From assembly GCA_017993715.1 (NCBI GenBank), contig JAGOME010000007.1, positions 22,321 to 86,320 of the forward strand: DNA of 64,000 bases, in the 5' to 3' direction. The position numbers and the translations under genes were made by a program. The notes beneath the pieces are model-generated. The model made no database searches. It worked only from the letters and a program-made list of their open reading frames with translations, and was not told the DNA's origin. The first letter of the stretch is position 1. Each line of letters starts with the position of its first letter. Positions 37,715 through 48,448 of the stretch are shown here, piece by piece. The stretch is from Phycicoccus sp. (GTDB taxonomy: Bacteria; Actinomycetota; Actinomycetes; Actinomycetales; Dermatophilaceae).

Positions 37715-39204
37715 GCTGGGGCGTGGACCTCGCGGCGCAGGATCTTGCCGGTCGGGCCCTTGGGCAGCTCCTGCACGATCCACACCTGGCGCGGGTACTT
37801 ATACGCGGCGATGCGCTCTTTGGCCCATTCGATGATCTCGTCGGGCGTCACGGTCGCCCCCGGGCGCAGGGCCACTGCCGCACCGACCTGCTCGCCAAGC
37901 AGGTCGTCCGGAATGCCGACCACGGCGGCTTCGAGGATGCCGGGGTGGGTGTAGAGCAGCTCCTCGACCTCGCGCGGATACACGTTCATCCCGCCGCGCA
38001 GGATCATGTCTTTCTTGCGGTCCACGATGGTGAAGTAGCCCTCGTCGTCCATCGTCGCAAGGTCACCGGTCCGGAACCAACCATCGGGGATTGCCTCGGC
38101 CGTCGCCTCCGGCTTGTTCCAGTAGCCCTTCATGACGTTGTCGCCGCGGATGGCGATCTCGCCCACCTCGCCGACCGGGACCTCGTTGCCCTCGGTGTCG
38201 ACGCACCGCATCTGGCAGCCGGGAATGGCCACCCCGATCGTGCCCGGCTTGCGCTCGCGGTCAGGCAGGTTGAAGCTGGCGACCGGGCTGGTCTCGGACA
38301 AGCCGTAGCCCTCAAGGATGACGCAGCCAAACGTCTCCTCGAAGCCACGCATGACCTCAAGCGGCATGGCGCTACCGCCACTGGCGCAGGTGCGCAGGCT
38401 CGAGGCATCCATCGTGGCGCCGTCGGGGTGGTTGAGGATCGCGGCATACATCGTCGGGACGCCCAGGAAGAGTGAGACCTTCTCGGCATTGATCGTCGCG
38501 ATCGCGGCCGCCGGGTCAAATCGAGGGATGAGAGCGAGACTGGCGCCAACGTTCGTGGCCGCGATCATGCCGACCGTCAGGCCGAAGACGTGGAAGAGGG
38601 GCAGGCACCCCATGAGGACGTCGTCCTGTTCCATGGTCAGGATCACGGTGCTGGAGCGCTCGGCATTCAAAGCAATGTTGCGGTGGGTCAGCTCGGCGCC
38701 CTTGGGCCGCCCGGTCGTGCCGCTGGTGTAAAGGATGACCGCGGTGTCCTCGTCATCGCGCTCCGTGGCGGCCATGATGGGTTCGCCCTGGGGCAGGGCA
38801 CCGTCAACCGGCCCCGTGGGGGTCACCGGCACGATGAGCGTGCCGGAGTTGGCCGCGCCCTTGGTGGCCTCCTCGGCGAAGTCGGGCCAGACGAAGGCCA
38901 CCTTGGCCCCGCTGTCGGTGAAGAAGTAGTCGATCTCGCCCGCCTTGAGGAGCGGGTTCATCGGGACGACGGTGGCCCCGGCGAGCAGCGCCCCCCAGAA
39001 GGTCACGGGGTAGGCCGGCACGTTGGGGATGATGAGCGCGACCCGGTCACCCGGCTGCACTCCCTGGGCCCGCAGATTGCCGGCAACCTGGGCGGCCATC
39101 GCGTGCAGCTGGCGGTACGTGATGGCCTGGCCGTTGATCCGGACGGCGGCGTTGTCGCCCAGACTGGCCGAGGCATTGGTGAGCAGGTTCGCAAGATTCG
39201 TCAT
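37711..39204 (-). CDS. Acyl-CoA ligase (AMP-dependent synthetase, FadD-like)
   Basis: A 497-residue ANL enzyme that activates carboxylic acids to acyl-CoA. The P-loop-like [18 protein letters not shown], the aromatic A5 block [10 protein letters not shown], the A7 block [16 protein letters not shown] and the A10 lysine near [12 protein letters not shown] are intact. The ATG at 39204 follows GGAGAG. It is followed by, and coupled to, a class III CoA-transferase. Chain length and substrate cannot be told from sequence. Confidence 0.9.
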   Translation of the reverse strand: MTNLANLLTNASASLGDNAAVRINGQAITYRQLHAMAAQVAGNLRAQGVQPGDRVALIIPNVPAYPVTFWGALLAGATVVPMNPLLKAGEIDYFFTDSGAKVAFVWPDFAEEATKGAANSGTLIVPVTPTGPVDGALPQGEPIMAATERDDEDTAVILYTSGTTGRPKGAELTHRNIALNAERSSTVILTMEQDDVLMGCLPLFHVFGLTVGMIAATNVGASLALIPRFDPAAAIATINAEKVSLFLGVPTMYAAILNHPDGATMDASSLRTCASGGSAMPLEVMRGFEETFGCVILEGYGLSETSPVASFNLPDRERKPGTIGVAIPGCQMRCVDTEGNEVPVGEVGEIAIRGDNVMKGYWNKPEATAEAIPDGWFRTGDLATMDDEGYFTIVDRKKDMILRGGMNVYPREVEELLYTHPGILEAAVVGIPDDLLGEQVGAAVALRPGATVTPDEIIEWAKERIAAYKYPRQVWIVQELPKGPTGKILRREVHAPA

Positions 39205-39339
39205 TGAATCGTCTCTCCGTGGGTGCGATCGCGGGTACGGGCACCATCCTCACACGCAGCCCTGCTACGGGGGAGGGCAGGAATGCCGTGGGCCGATTGC
39301 TTCGGCCGGTGGCCGATCCCGATCGGTCCGGTGAATCGG

Positions 39340-39720
39340 TCAGCGAGCGGAGGTCACGTCGGTCCGCGTGAAGTCGTCGCCCTTGAACAGCAACGGTTCT
39401 CTGGTCGTCTTGGCGAGGGCGTAGGCGAAGCAGTCGCCGAAGTTGAGCCGGGCGGGAGACCCCGACCCCCGCCCGTAACGATCGTGCGCCTCCCGAGCGA
39501 CCCGTAACTGCTCGGCATCGAAGGGCACGATCTCAATGTCATGGGTGGACAGAAACTCGTCCAGCAAGGCGGAACGGCTCCCGGACAGCACCAGCGAGGA
39601 CTCCAACACGGTGCCTGCCGAGATTCGCGTGCCGACGCTGTGGGCCAGGATGTCCACGAGGGTCTCGGCATCGGGTTCGTCGCGAGCGATGGCGACAATA
39701 GCGGACGTATCCACGATCAC
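39340..39720 (-). CDS. vapC: VapC-type PIN-domain toxin
   Basis: A 126-residue PIN ribonuclease. The acidic active-site residues are Asp4 in MIVDTSAIVAI, a Glu near 40 in GTVLESSLVL, Asp in NFGDCFAYALAK (about 98) and Asp in FKGDDF (about 116). VapC toxins cut tRNA or rRNA when free of antitoxin. The GTG start overlaps the antitoxin stop (GTGA). Confidence 0.9.
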   Translation of the reverse strand: MIVDTSAIVAIARDEPDAETLVDILAHSVGTRISAGTVLESSLVLSGSRSALLDEFLSTHDIEIVPFDAEQLRVAREAHDRYGRGSGSPARLNFGDCFAYALAKTTREPLLFKGDDFTRTDVTSAR

Positions 39721-39965
39721 CGGGGCGTGCCGTTCTCGTCGTAAAGGTCGGCGTCGGTGAGGAAGGGCGCGTCCACCTCGCGCATTCGTCGGGCGATGTC
39801 GAGGGTCCGCGCAGCCCGCTGTGCTGGGGTATCACGAGGACGGGCACGGGACAACGCCTCGGTGAGCGCCTCGCGCACGGCGCCCGTGGCCGAGGTGTGA
39901 CGCAGACGGGCCAACTCGTGGGCCATCGCGTGAACCTCGGGGTCCTTGATGTTCAGCGTCGCCAT
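39717..39965 (-). CDS. vapB: VapB-type antitoxin
   Basis: An 82-residue protein starting MATLNIKDPEVHAMAHELARL, the usual VapB N-terminal beta strand and helix for DNA binding. The C-terminal tail (DAPFLTDADLYDENGTPR) is the toxin-wrapping part. Two ATGs are possible: 39965 lies eight bases after TAGAAT and would be leaderless; 39971 follows AAAGG by eight bases and adds two residues. It is coupled to vapC, and both are expected to bind the upstream inverted repeat. Confidence 0.85.
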   Translation of the reverse strand: MATLNIKDPEVHAMAHELARLRHTSATGAVREALTEALSRARPRDTPAQRAARTLDIARRMREVDAPFLTDADLYDENGTPR

Positions 39966-39974
39966 GGGCATGGA

Positions 39975-39995
39975 TTCTACCTTTCCAGGGTAGAA
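39975..39995. promoter_or_regulatory. vapBC operator
   Basis: Perfect arms TTCTACC and GGTAGAA are separated by seven bases, directly in front of vapB. On the minus strand TAGAAT within it is a likely -10, so VapBC binding would repress its own promoter. Confidence 0.65.
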
Positions 39996-40108
39996 AGCGG
40001 TCAGGGAATGCCGTGAGGCTACGGGTTCCGCCCGACGCACGGCTGGAGTTATCCCCAGGCGCCTGGCCGCCGCCCGCCGCCCTGCCGCTGTGGGCGAGGA
40101 TGAGGGCC

Positions 40109-40582
40109 ATGATCAGCAGCGAGGAGTTCCTCCAGTTCTGCGACAAGGCTCTCGACGCCTACGCGGGCATCCTGCGCGACCTCGGTGATGACCTCGTCTG
40201 TGTGCGCCCGGACCTCCCGGGCGCCAACACGGCATTCGGGCTGACCGCCCACGTTGTCGGAGTCATGGGCTTTTGGGCGCGCACGACAAACCTGGGCGTG
40301 GTCGTTCCGCGCGACCGGACTGCCGAGTTCCTGGCGACCGGCACGGTCGACCAAGCCCTCGCCCTGCTGGCCTTCGGGCGGTCGCGGCTGCACGAGGACG
40401 TCGCCGACGCCGCAGATTTTCGAGCGCGGCCCACCAAGCCACCGCCGGACCGTCCTGATGACGAGTACGCGACTCAGGGCGCCGTGCTCCTGCATGTGTA
40501 CGAGGAGCTGGCCCAGCACGTGGGTCAGCTGGAGATCATCCGGGATGCCCTGCGGGCGGCTACTCGTCGCGCATGTCCTTGA
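40109..40582 (+). CDS. DinB/DUF664-type protein (mycothiol-linked S-transferase fold)
   Basis: A 157-residue four-helix protein. The metal-type histidines are in LTAHVVGVMGFWA and LLHVYEELAQHVGQLEIIRD, typical of the actinobacterial mycothiol-dependent branch. The ATG at 40109 has GAGGA eight bases upstream; an in-frame ATG at 40100 overlaps that site. The end overlaps the convergent ABC permease gene by 23 bases. Its substrate is unknown; detoxification is the general expectation. Confidence 0.82.
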   Translation: MISSEEFLQFCDKALDAYAGILRDLGDDLVCVRPDLPGANTAFGLTAHVVGVMGFWARTTNLGVVVPRDRTAEFLATGTVDQALALLAFGRSRLHEDVADAADFRARPTKPPPDRPDDEYATQGAVLLHVYEELAQHVGQLEIIRDALRAATRRACP

Positions 40583-42491
40583 TGGGGTTGCGGCGGATAT
40601 TGCGCAGCAGGGGCGGGGTGATGGCCACCAGACTCATGGCGATGATGCCGGCGAAGATGCCCCAGAGCAATGGGGCCTGGAGTCCGATGAACGAGAAGCG
40701 AGGCGCGGGTGTGAATACGGCATAGGCAAGCCGAGCGATGTCGGTGGCGCGGTCGGCATACCGGAACTCCACAAAGGCCGCGATCCCGACGGCGATGAGG
40801 GCGGCCACGAGGACGATGCGCAGGGCCACCCAGAGCGAGTAGGTGAGATAGACGGCGACGATGTCGGAGCGCTTGGCCCCGATCGCCCGGAAGACGGCGG
40901 TTTCACGACGGGAGTCGGCGATGACGCGCCCCATCATGGCCCAGATGATGATCGTCGCGATGCCGAAGGCGATGACGAACAGGGCGATGAGGACCGGCCG
41001 GGCCTGCGTGGTGATGTCGTCGACGGCCAGGTAGTTGGTGCCGTAGGTCGCCAACATGAACGGCATGGCTTCGCACTCGGGGGTCCACGAGATCATGCAG
41101 GAGTTGTTGCGCACGGCCGTCTTGGCCTGCTCGATCGTCGGGAACGAGGCGATGAAGTTGGCCTGCGGCCCATACATGCCCGGCTCTCCCACAGGTTTGG
41201 GCAGCGCGAACAAGCCCTCGTGTTTGAGGTCGGGGGGCAGGGCCGCCCAAGACGTCTCCGGCACGACGGCAGCGAACCCGTAGTTGACCCCGACGAGCCC
41301 AGAGAGGACGGCGTCGACGCCGGAGTTGGCCGGTGGCGGGGACGGCAGGAGGCCGACCACCTCGAAGGTCACCGGCTCGGCCAGTGGTGCCTGGGGCGGG
41401 GCAAACCGGGCATCGAACAAGGCGCGCTTGTCATCGAGGTCCCGCTGCGCCTGAGTGCGGGTGTCCTCCACGACCGTGACCATGCCGCAGGGAGTCGTCG
41501 GCAGCGCGTAGATGACCGAGGGCCTGACGTAGTCGGCGTTGCCTCGACCCGCCGCGATCTCACTGACCTGGCTGCGCGTCTGGTCGATGCGGGCCCGCTC
41601 AGCGTCATTGCGGTAGCAGCTGGTGTAGGTCGCGCCCCGGACGCCGTCACGCACCTGCGTGAACCAGGCCACCTGGGCCGCGGGCTCGCCGGGGCGCTTG
41701 GGGAGGGCGAGCTGGTCGCCGAAGACCAGCACAGCATCGTCGGCCGAGAGGAGGACAGGCACGCCAGCAGGAGCCGTACCCGGTGCGGGCGCGATGAACG
41801 GGGCGACCAGGGCATCGGGCACCATCGTGTACGCGCCGACCCCGATCGGGGACTGCATGATCGGGGTGGCCTCGGTCGGTGTGGGTGCGTCGAGGGTGAG
41901 GTCCTCTTCGCCCACGAGGTAGGTGAGGTTGAGGTAGGCCAGGTCCTTGGTGGCGTATACCTCGGTCGCGCCGAGCGGGTCGACCAAGGCGGCGAATGCC
42001 GCCTCGTCCGGCACCGCGCTCGCGTTCGCCGCCGCCTGCTCCACCAGGTAGCGCTGGTAGGCCCACGACTGGGGGTTGACCGTGCGCCTGTACTCGGGCG
42101 GCACGTTGGGGTCGGTGTTGTCGACGAAGTAGGGGATCTCGTTGCGCGCGTCGTAGTCCGTGATCCCGAACTCGCGCGCCGCCAGCTTGCGCTCGGCAAG
42201 GTACTCGGTGTTGATCGCCTCGACGCGTGCAAGCATCTCCGGGTTGGAGGGGTCCATGCCGCCGCCCATGGTGGGGGAGTAGTAGTTGGGGCCACCGGAA
42301 ACGAGGTAGCGCTCGCCGAGGTTGACCGTGGCGAACCTCGCCAGGCTCGCGCTCATGCCATCGACAAGGATGGTCGTTCCCGCGAGGACACCGAAAACGA
42401 GCGCCGAGACGATCGTGGTGACAAACAGTCGCAGCCGCTTTGAGCGGATCTTGGTGCGCGCCAACGTCAGCGTGTCGAGCGGCCCGATCAT
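40560..42491 (-). CDS. ABC transporter permease, FtsX/MacB type
   Basis: A 643-residue membrane protein. One helix is near residues 23-45 (LFVTTIVSALVFGVLAGTTIL). A very large extracytoplasmic domain of about 430 residues follows, and three C-terminal helices near 490-640 (VLIALFVIAFGIATIIIWAMM onward) form the FtsX domain. The extracellular part contains paired cysteines (TSCYRND, NNSCMISWTPEC), possibly disulfides. Its start overlaps the ATPase stop. Type VII ABC proteins of this kind do mechanical or efflux work rather than import; the cargo is unknown. Confidence 0.85.
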   Translation of the reverse strand: MIGPLDTLTLARTKIRSKRLRLFVTTIVSALVFGVLAGTTILVDGMSASLARFATVNLGERYLVSGGPNYYSPTMGGGMDPSNPEMLARVEAINTEYLAERKLAAREFGITDYDARNEIPYFVDNTDPNVPPEYRRTVNPQSWAYQRYLVEQAAANASAVPDEAAFAALVDPLGATEVYATKDLAYLNLTYLVGEEDLTLDAPTPTEATPIMQSPIGVGAYTMVPDALVAPFIAPAPGTAPAGVPVLLSADDAVLVFGDQLALPKRPGEPAAQVAWFTQVRDGVRGATYTSCYRNDAERARIDQTRSQVSEIAAGRGNADYVRPSVIYALPTTPCGMVTVVEDTRTQAQRDLDDKRALFDARFAPPQAPLAEPVTFEVVGLLPSPPPANSGVDAVLSGLVGVNYGFAAVVPETSWAALPPDLKHEGLFALPKPVGEPGMYGPQANFIASFPTIEQAKTAVRNNSCMISWTPECEAMPFMLATYGTNYLAVDDITTQARPVLIALFVIAFGIATIIIWAMMGRVIADSRRETAVFRAIGAKRSDIVAVYLTYSLWVALRIVLVAALIAVGIAAFVEFRYADRATDIARLAYAVFTPAPRFSFIGLQAPLLWGIFAGIIAMSLVAITPPLLRNIRRNPIKDMRDE

Positions 42492-43567
42492 GCGACGCCC
42501 TCGCCCTTGTCCTCGGCGGCTGCGTTGGCGATGATGACCCCCGCGGTGTCGGCGACGACCCGCCCGTCCTTGAGGCGCACGATGCGATCGGCTCTGGCTG
42601 CCATGTCCTCGTCGTGGGTGACCATGACGATGGTCGTGCCCGACTCGTCACGGATCTGTTCGAAGAGGTCGATGATCGTGGCGCCAGTGGCGCTATCGAG
42701 GTTGCCCGTTGGCTCGTCGGCCAGCAGCAATTTGGGGGTGTTGAGCAAGGCTCGGGCGATGGCGGCACGTTGCATCTGCCCGCCGCTCATCTCGCGGGGT
42801 AGGTGCTTGGCCCGGTCGGCCAGGCCGACCTCATCGACCAGCGCTAAGGCGCGCTCGCGGCGGGTCTTGCGCCCGCGGTGCGCAAACATCCCAGGTACCT
42901 CGGTGTTGGTCACGAGCGGCAGGAACGGCTGGAGGTAGAAGAACTGGAAGACGAAGCCGATGGTTTGGCCGCGGAAGCGCGCAAGCTTGCCGTCGCGCAT
43001 CCTGCCCAGGTCGGCGCCGTCGACGATCACGTTGCCGCTGTTGGGTTTGTCGAGTCCGCCGATGAGTTGCAGGAGGGTGGACTTGCCGCTGCCGCTCGCG
43101 CCGACCAGGGCCACGAACTCCCCCTCATCGATGGTCAGGCAGACCCCGTCGAGGGCACGGACCTGCTGCTTGCCGACCTTGTAGGTCCGGTGCAGGTCGC
43201 GGATCTGGACCAGGGTGCGTCCGGACCGAGGGCGGGGATCGAGCTGGGGGAGAACCTCATCCGCTTGGCGTCCGGGTGCGGCCCCGGCGAAGGCCGGGGC
43301 CGGGGCCGGGTCCGTGGTCGGGTCCGTGGTCAGGGACCCCGATGTCGTGGGTCCAGCGACCGAATGTCGCCCGCTCGTGACCCGACGTAGGTCGTCCGCT
43401 GCGGTCCACAGGGACGCCCAGGCGGCATCGAGGTTGTTGTCGTGGGCCGACAGCAGGGTCTGGGCGGCCAATTGCCGCGTCCGTTGCGCGATCTGCTCCG
43501 AGGTCGGCTCCGAGGTCGGCTCCGAGGTCGGCTCCGAGGTCGGCTCACGTGGCTCGTTGTCCGTCAC
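42488..43567 (-). CDS. ABC transporter ATP-binding protein, MacB/LolD type
   Basis: A 359-residue protein. An unusual N-terminal extension of about 120 residues holds four in-frame TSEP repeats and a Pro/Ala/Thr-rich linker. The ATPase domain follows with Walker A GASGSGKST (about 153), signature MSGGQMQRAAIARA and Walker B LLLADEPTGNLDS, where ADEPTGNLD is the mark of this group. The GTG at 43567 follows GGGAG. It overlaps the permease gene by four bases and powers that exporter. The extension may mediate partner contacts, which is inference. Confidence 0.9.
   Translation of the reverse strand: MTDNEPREPTSEPTSEPTSEPTSEQIAQRTRQLAAQTLLSAHDNNLDAAWASLWTAADDLRRVTSGRHSVAGPTTSGSLTTDPTTDPAPAPAFAGAAPGRQADEVLPQLDPRPRSGRTLVQIRDLHRTYKVGKQQVRALDGVCLTIDEGEFVALVGASGSGKSTLLQLIGGLDKPNSGNVIVDGADLGRMRDGKLARFRGQTIGFVFQFFYLQPFLPLVTNTEVPGMFAHRGRKTRRERALALVDEVGLADRAKHLPREMSGGQMQRAAIARALLNTPKLLLADEPTGNLDSATGATIIDLFEQIRDESGTTIVMVTHDEDMAARADRIVRLKDGRVVADTAGVIIANAAAEDKGEGVA
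43500..43547. repeat. Four tandem 12-bp repeats in the ABC ATPase gene
   Basis: GAGGTCGGCTCC is repeated four times with one change in the last unit. On the minus strand it encodes the four-residue unit Thr-Ser-Glu-Pro. Slippage at this site would change the extension length without a frameshift. Confidence 0.85.
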
Positions 43568-43684
43568 GGCTCCCTCTCGTTGCCTGGCCCTCCTCAGCAA
43601 ACGCTAACTGAGGGGTGCGCCGTGACGCGGGACCCGGGAGCCGCGGCGCCGGATGTCAGGCGGCAGCCGCGACCAGCCTGGGGG

Positions 43685-45093
<1,409 letters not shown>

Positions 45094-45097
<4 letters not shown>

Positions 45098-46173
45098 AAG
45101 CCGGCGCCGAACGCCGCCCCGTAGTCGTCGGTGGGGTCGCGATAGATCCCGTGGACGTGGTCGGCCGGGTCGCCGCCCATGGACTGGTTCGAGTATTCGA
45201 TGACGACCTTGGGGCCGGTGATCCGGAAATAGACCCCTTCTGTGGTGTCGGTCGGGCCGTACCACGCGAAGTAGGTCGAGTCGAGGTCGGCCTCGAGCTC
45301 TTGCATGCGGGCGGCGCCATCCTCGGCATTCTCCAGGTTGCCGTACTCGCCGATGATGGCGAGCAACTGCGCCTTCTGGGCATCGGTCAGGTCGGCGCCG
45401 GCCACCCCTTCAGCCTCGATGGTGCGTCCGTCCTCGCCGGGGCCGAGGATCAGGTCGATGTAGCTCGACCCGAGTACGGCCTTGGCCTTTTGGGTGTCGG
45501 CCAACCCGGTGACGAGCGCGGCCGCCTCATCGAGAATGTCACCTAGGGGTTTGACGGCGGTGCCGTTGGCGTCGTACGAGGTCGGCTGTGCCCCAATAAA
45601 ACTGGGCGTCAGGGACAGGTCGGTGCCCTTGATCGTCGCGTTGACCGTGACATGGTGACCGCCCCACTGCCACTGCCAGGCCTCGGTGGTCGAGGGAGTG
45701 CCGATGAGGGCCACCCAGTAGTACTGCATGCCGTAGGAGTTGCTGCCCCCGCCGCTGAGCTGGTCGTCGGCCGCCCACTCGGCACGGACCCGCTCGTAGC
45801 CCTCCGTGCTCATCGTCGTCTGCATGAGAGCGAGCCACGCGTCCTGGGACTGTGTGGACAGATCGCCCCACATCAGGCCGGCGCGCTGGAACAGGCCCTG
45901 GGGCAGGTTGGACCACCGCTGCCGTTGCGCGGTGTCACTGAACTCGAAGGACACGCTGGTCTTCTGCTCGTCGGTCAGGGTCGCGAGGAACGCCTCGGCC
46001 GCCGCAACCATCGCCGGGGTCGTGTCGTCGGTGGAGCCTGCTGTCGCCGATGTCGTCGCCGATGCCGTGGCCGTCGTCGCGCTCGGCGACGTCTGCGTCG
46101 AGGTGCTGGAGCATCCGACAAGAATGAGTGTCGAGACGGCGGCTGCCGCCGTGACGGTGGTGATCCGTCGCAT
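45094..46173 (-). CDS. DUF3500 family lipoprotein
   Basis: A 359-residue surface lipoprotein with the lipobox LILVGC (Cys21), a Ser/Thr/Ala linker to about residue 48, and a DUF3500 body: FSDTAQRQRWSNLPQGLFQRAG, WQWQWGGHHVTVNATI and the C-terminal YFRITGPKVVIEYSNQ, then DHVHGIYRDP. Conserved His, Trp and Asp suggest metal or cofactor binding, but the family has no settled function. A strong AGGAGG precedes the ATG at 46173. It is coupled to the NicO transporter, so it may capture or hand over the exported metal. Confidence 0.82.
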
Positions 46174-46305
46174 GAAAGGGGTCCCTCCTACAGGCCATTG
46201 GGCTGGTCAACGGCAGAACGTAACGGGCCTTCTTGTGAATCCGGGGCCTGGACTGTCTGGAGTTCCTGTGAATGTCGCGGGCCGGCGGATCGGGAACGGG
46301 GGCGG

Positions 46306-46358
46306 GCGGCATTCACCTGCTGTTCACCGGTTGGCCACGCATGGACGGTGAATGCCGC
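46306..46358. repeat. Inverted pair of GAATGCCG octamers between divergent genes
   Basis: Perfect twelve-base arms (GCGGCATTCACC and GGTGAATGCCGC) are separated by 29 bases. Unlike the other paired copies this one lies between divergent starts, so it is not a terminator, which argues that the pairing has its own purpose. Confidence 0.75.
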
Positions 46359-46365
46359 GCGGTTC

Positions 46366-46371
46366 TACGTT
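46366..46371 (+). promoter_or_regulatory. -10 element of the second DUF2254 gene (leaderless)
   Basis: TACGTT ends six bases before the GTG at 46378. A later ATG at 46444 has no ribosome site, so the GTG is preferred. Confidence 0.5.
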
Positions 46372-46377
46372 GCGCAA

Positions 46378-47787
46378 GTGAGAGGGACCCAGCACGTCAC
46401 CAACGTCGTTCGCAGTGCCAGCACCCGGACCCAAGCCATCGTCATGGCGCAGCGCGTCGTCGGTGAGGTGCGCAGCGCGCTGTGGTTCAAGCCTGCGTTG
46501 GCGGTGCTTGTCGGCCTCATCGCCGGCACCGCCATGGCCCGAGTGCTCGGATACGGGCCGGACTGGCTGGGCCCGATCGCCTTCCGCGGCAACGCTAACG
46601 ACGCGCGACAGGTCCTCACGGTCGTCATCGGCGCGTTGATCCCGGTGACGAGTCTCGTCTTCGCTCTCACGGTGGTGACCCTGCAGATCGCCTCGACGCA
46701 GTTCTCGCCCCGCCTCCTGCGTACGTTCCTGCGAGACTTCGGGACGCAGGTCGTGTTGGGGTGCTTCGTGGGCACGATCGCCTTCTGCCTGGCGGTGATC
46801 TACGAGATCAACACCGACGTGAGCGCCGGGCAGGTGCCGCGGCCGGCGATCACCATGGCGCTCACGCTGGCTGTGGTCTGCATCGCCATGCTCGTCTACT
46901 ACTTCGGGCACATTACGAATGCCGTGCGGATCGACTCGATCATGCGCCAGGTCGAGCGCGACACCCGTCGGCTCCTGGAACACCACCACCCACTGGTGGC
47001 CGGGCCTCCCCACGCATCAACCGGCGCCCTGCCAGTCCTCGATCCGGACGCGACGATCACCCTCGAACAGCCGGCGCAGGCCTATGGCGTGTTGGCGGGA
47101 GCCGACGGCTACCTGCAAGGAGTCGACCCGCGACTGCTCGCCCTCGCGACGCGCAAGGGGCTGACGATCCAGGTCGTGCCGACGGTGGGGTACTACGTCG
47201 TGCGGGGCCAGCAGCTTGCCGTCGTCTGGGCCGACAACGGCAGCCCCCTCAAGCCGACCACCGCCGACGCCATCCTGCACCTCATCGAGGTGGCTCCCGA
47301 GCGGCGGATCGAGCGGGACCTCGGTCTCGGTCTCCGACAGCTTGTCGACATCATCAACCGGGCGATGTCCACGGGACAGAACGACCCCTATACCGGCACT
47401 CAGGCCGTGCATCACCTCAGCTCCCTCATGCTCGACTGCTCTCGGCGGGACTTCTCGACACGCACATATGGCGATCCGTCCGGCAGGGTCCGGATCGCGT
47501 TGCCGATCATGTCCTTCCTCACGCACCTCCGCGTCGTGTGCGCGCACATCAGACAGGGCGGGTTGGAGCGGCACCCGAGGGTGGTGCAGGAGCTCCTGCG
47601 CATGCTCGCCCTCATCGGCGAGGGGGCCGCCTCACCGCAGCGGCGGCTCGCGCTCGAGCGGGAGGTCGACATCCTCCTCGGCGCCGCCGAAGGGATGATC
47701 CACACCCCCGCCGACCTCGCCGAGGTCCGTCAGCAGGGCGCCCAGGTGCTCAGCCAGCTCTCGCCGCAGTCCCGTCCCGCCGCCTGA
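46378..47787 (+). CDS. DUF2254 family membrane protein (copy 2)
   Basis: A 469-residue paralogue of the protein at 17693-18958. It has helices near 38-60, 85-110, 128-148 and 160-182, with the hallmark ALTVVTLQIASTQFSPRLLRTF after the second. The soluble C-terminal half includes GLRQLVDIINRAMSTGQNDPYTG, the counterpart of the GINDPTTA block in copy 1. No function is known for the family. The upstream 200 bases, shared with the divergent DUF3500 gene, contain an inverted pair of the GAATGCCG octamer. Confidence 0.8.
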   Translation: MRGTQHVTNVVRSASTRTQAIVMAQRVVGEVRSALWFKPALAVLVGLIAGTAMARVLGYGPDWLGPIAFRGNANDARQVLTVVIGALIPVTSLVFALTVVTLQIASTQFSPRLLRTFLRDFGTQVVLGCFVGTIAFCLAVIYEINTDVSAGQVPRPAITMALTLAVVCIAMLVYYFGHITNAVRIDSIMRQVERDTRRLLEHHHPLVAGPPHASTGALPVLDPDATITLEQPAQAYGVLAGADGYLQGVDPRLLALATRKGLTIQVVPTVGYYVVRGQQLAVVWADNGSPLKPTTADAILHLIEVAPERRIERDLGLGLRQLVDIINRAMSTGQNDPYTGTQAVHHLSSLMLDCSRRDFSTRTYGDPSGRVRIALPIMSFLTHLRVVCAHIRQGGLERHPRVVQELLRMLALIGEGAASPQRRLALEREVDILLGAAEGMIHTPADLAEVRQQGAQVLSQLSPQSRPAA

Positions 47788-47808
47788 GGTCCAGAGGTGC
47801 TCGCTCGG

Positions 47809-48393
47809 TCAGCCCCGGGCGTCCGCGACGTCCTTGAACGACCCGTACCAGGCATCGATCTCCTCAGGCGAGTCCAACTCCAGGGCCCGGAAGACCTCCC
47901 GCGCGAACTCCAGTGGCGCCTCTCCGATCGCGGTGACCAGGGCGCCATCCAGCACGGCAACAGCCTGGTGAATCCGGTGTCCCGCACCGGGATAGTCCTG
48001 GTCGACATCGTCCGCGTCGAGCACGTGCGCATGGTGTTCGCACAGCCCGGCCAGCGCCATCGCCCGGGTCGCGCCGCAGATCCCGGCGACAGGGGTGCCG
48101 GCGTTCAGCAGCGAGCGGGCCAGTACGAGGACTGCGTCGTGCCCCTCGCGCCAGGTGTTGCCCCCGGGCAGGACGAGGAGCCCGACCGCCGCCGGGTCGA
48201 GATCGGCGAGCGACCCGTCTGCCAGGAGGCGCAGGCCACCCAGGGTCGTGACCGGCTCGCCATCCTGGGACAGCACGCGCAGTCGGAAGCGGTCGTCGCC
48301 CGAGCGGATCGTCCTCATGAGCACCGTCGTGAGGTGGGCGTACTCCCAGTCGGCCATGGTGTCGAAGGCGTAGACGACGACGTCAGCGGTCAT
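47809..48393 (-). CDS. DJ-1/PfpI family protein
   Basis: A 194-residue class I glutamine-amidotransferase-like protein. The nucleophile elbow is AGICGATRAMA, with Cys at about 105, and LLVLPGGNTWREG precedes it. Family members act as proteases, glyoxalases or stress proteins, and the sequence does not choose between them. The ATG at 48393 has no ribosome site and lies seven bases after TACGGT, so the message is likely leaderless. It is convergent with the second DUF2254 gene. Confidence 0.85.
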   Translation of the reverse strand: MTADVVVYAFDTMADWEYAHLTTVLMRTIRSGDDRFRLRVLSQDGEPVTTLGGLRLLADGSLADLDPAAVGLLVLPGGNTWREGHDAVLVLARSLLNAGTPVAGICGATRAMALAGLCEHHAHVLDADDVDQDYPGAGHRIHQAVAVLDGALVTAIGEAPLEFAREVFRALELDSPEEIDAWYGSFKDVADARG

Positions 48394-48400
48394 GGTGTCG

Positions 48401-48406
48401 ACCGTA
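48401..48406 (-). promoter_or_regulatory. -10 element of the DJ-1/PfpI gene (leaderless)
   Basis: TACGGT on the minus strand ends seven bases before the ATG at 48393. Confidence 0.45.
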
Positions 48407-48448
48407 TGCCGTGGCAGCCCACCGTGCAGCCCAAATCCGTCCTCAATC

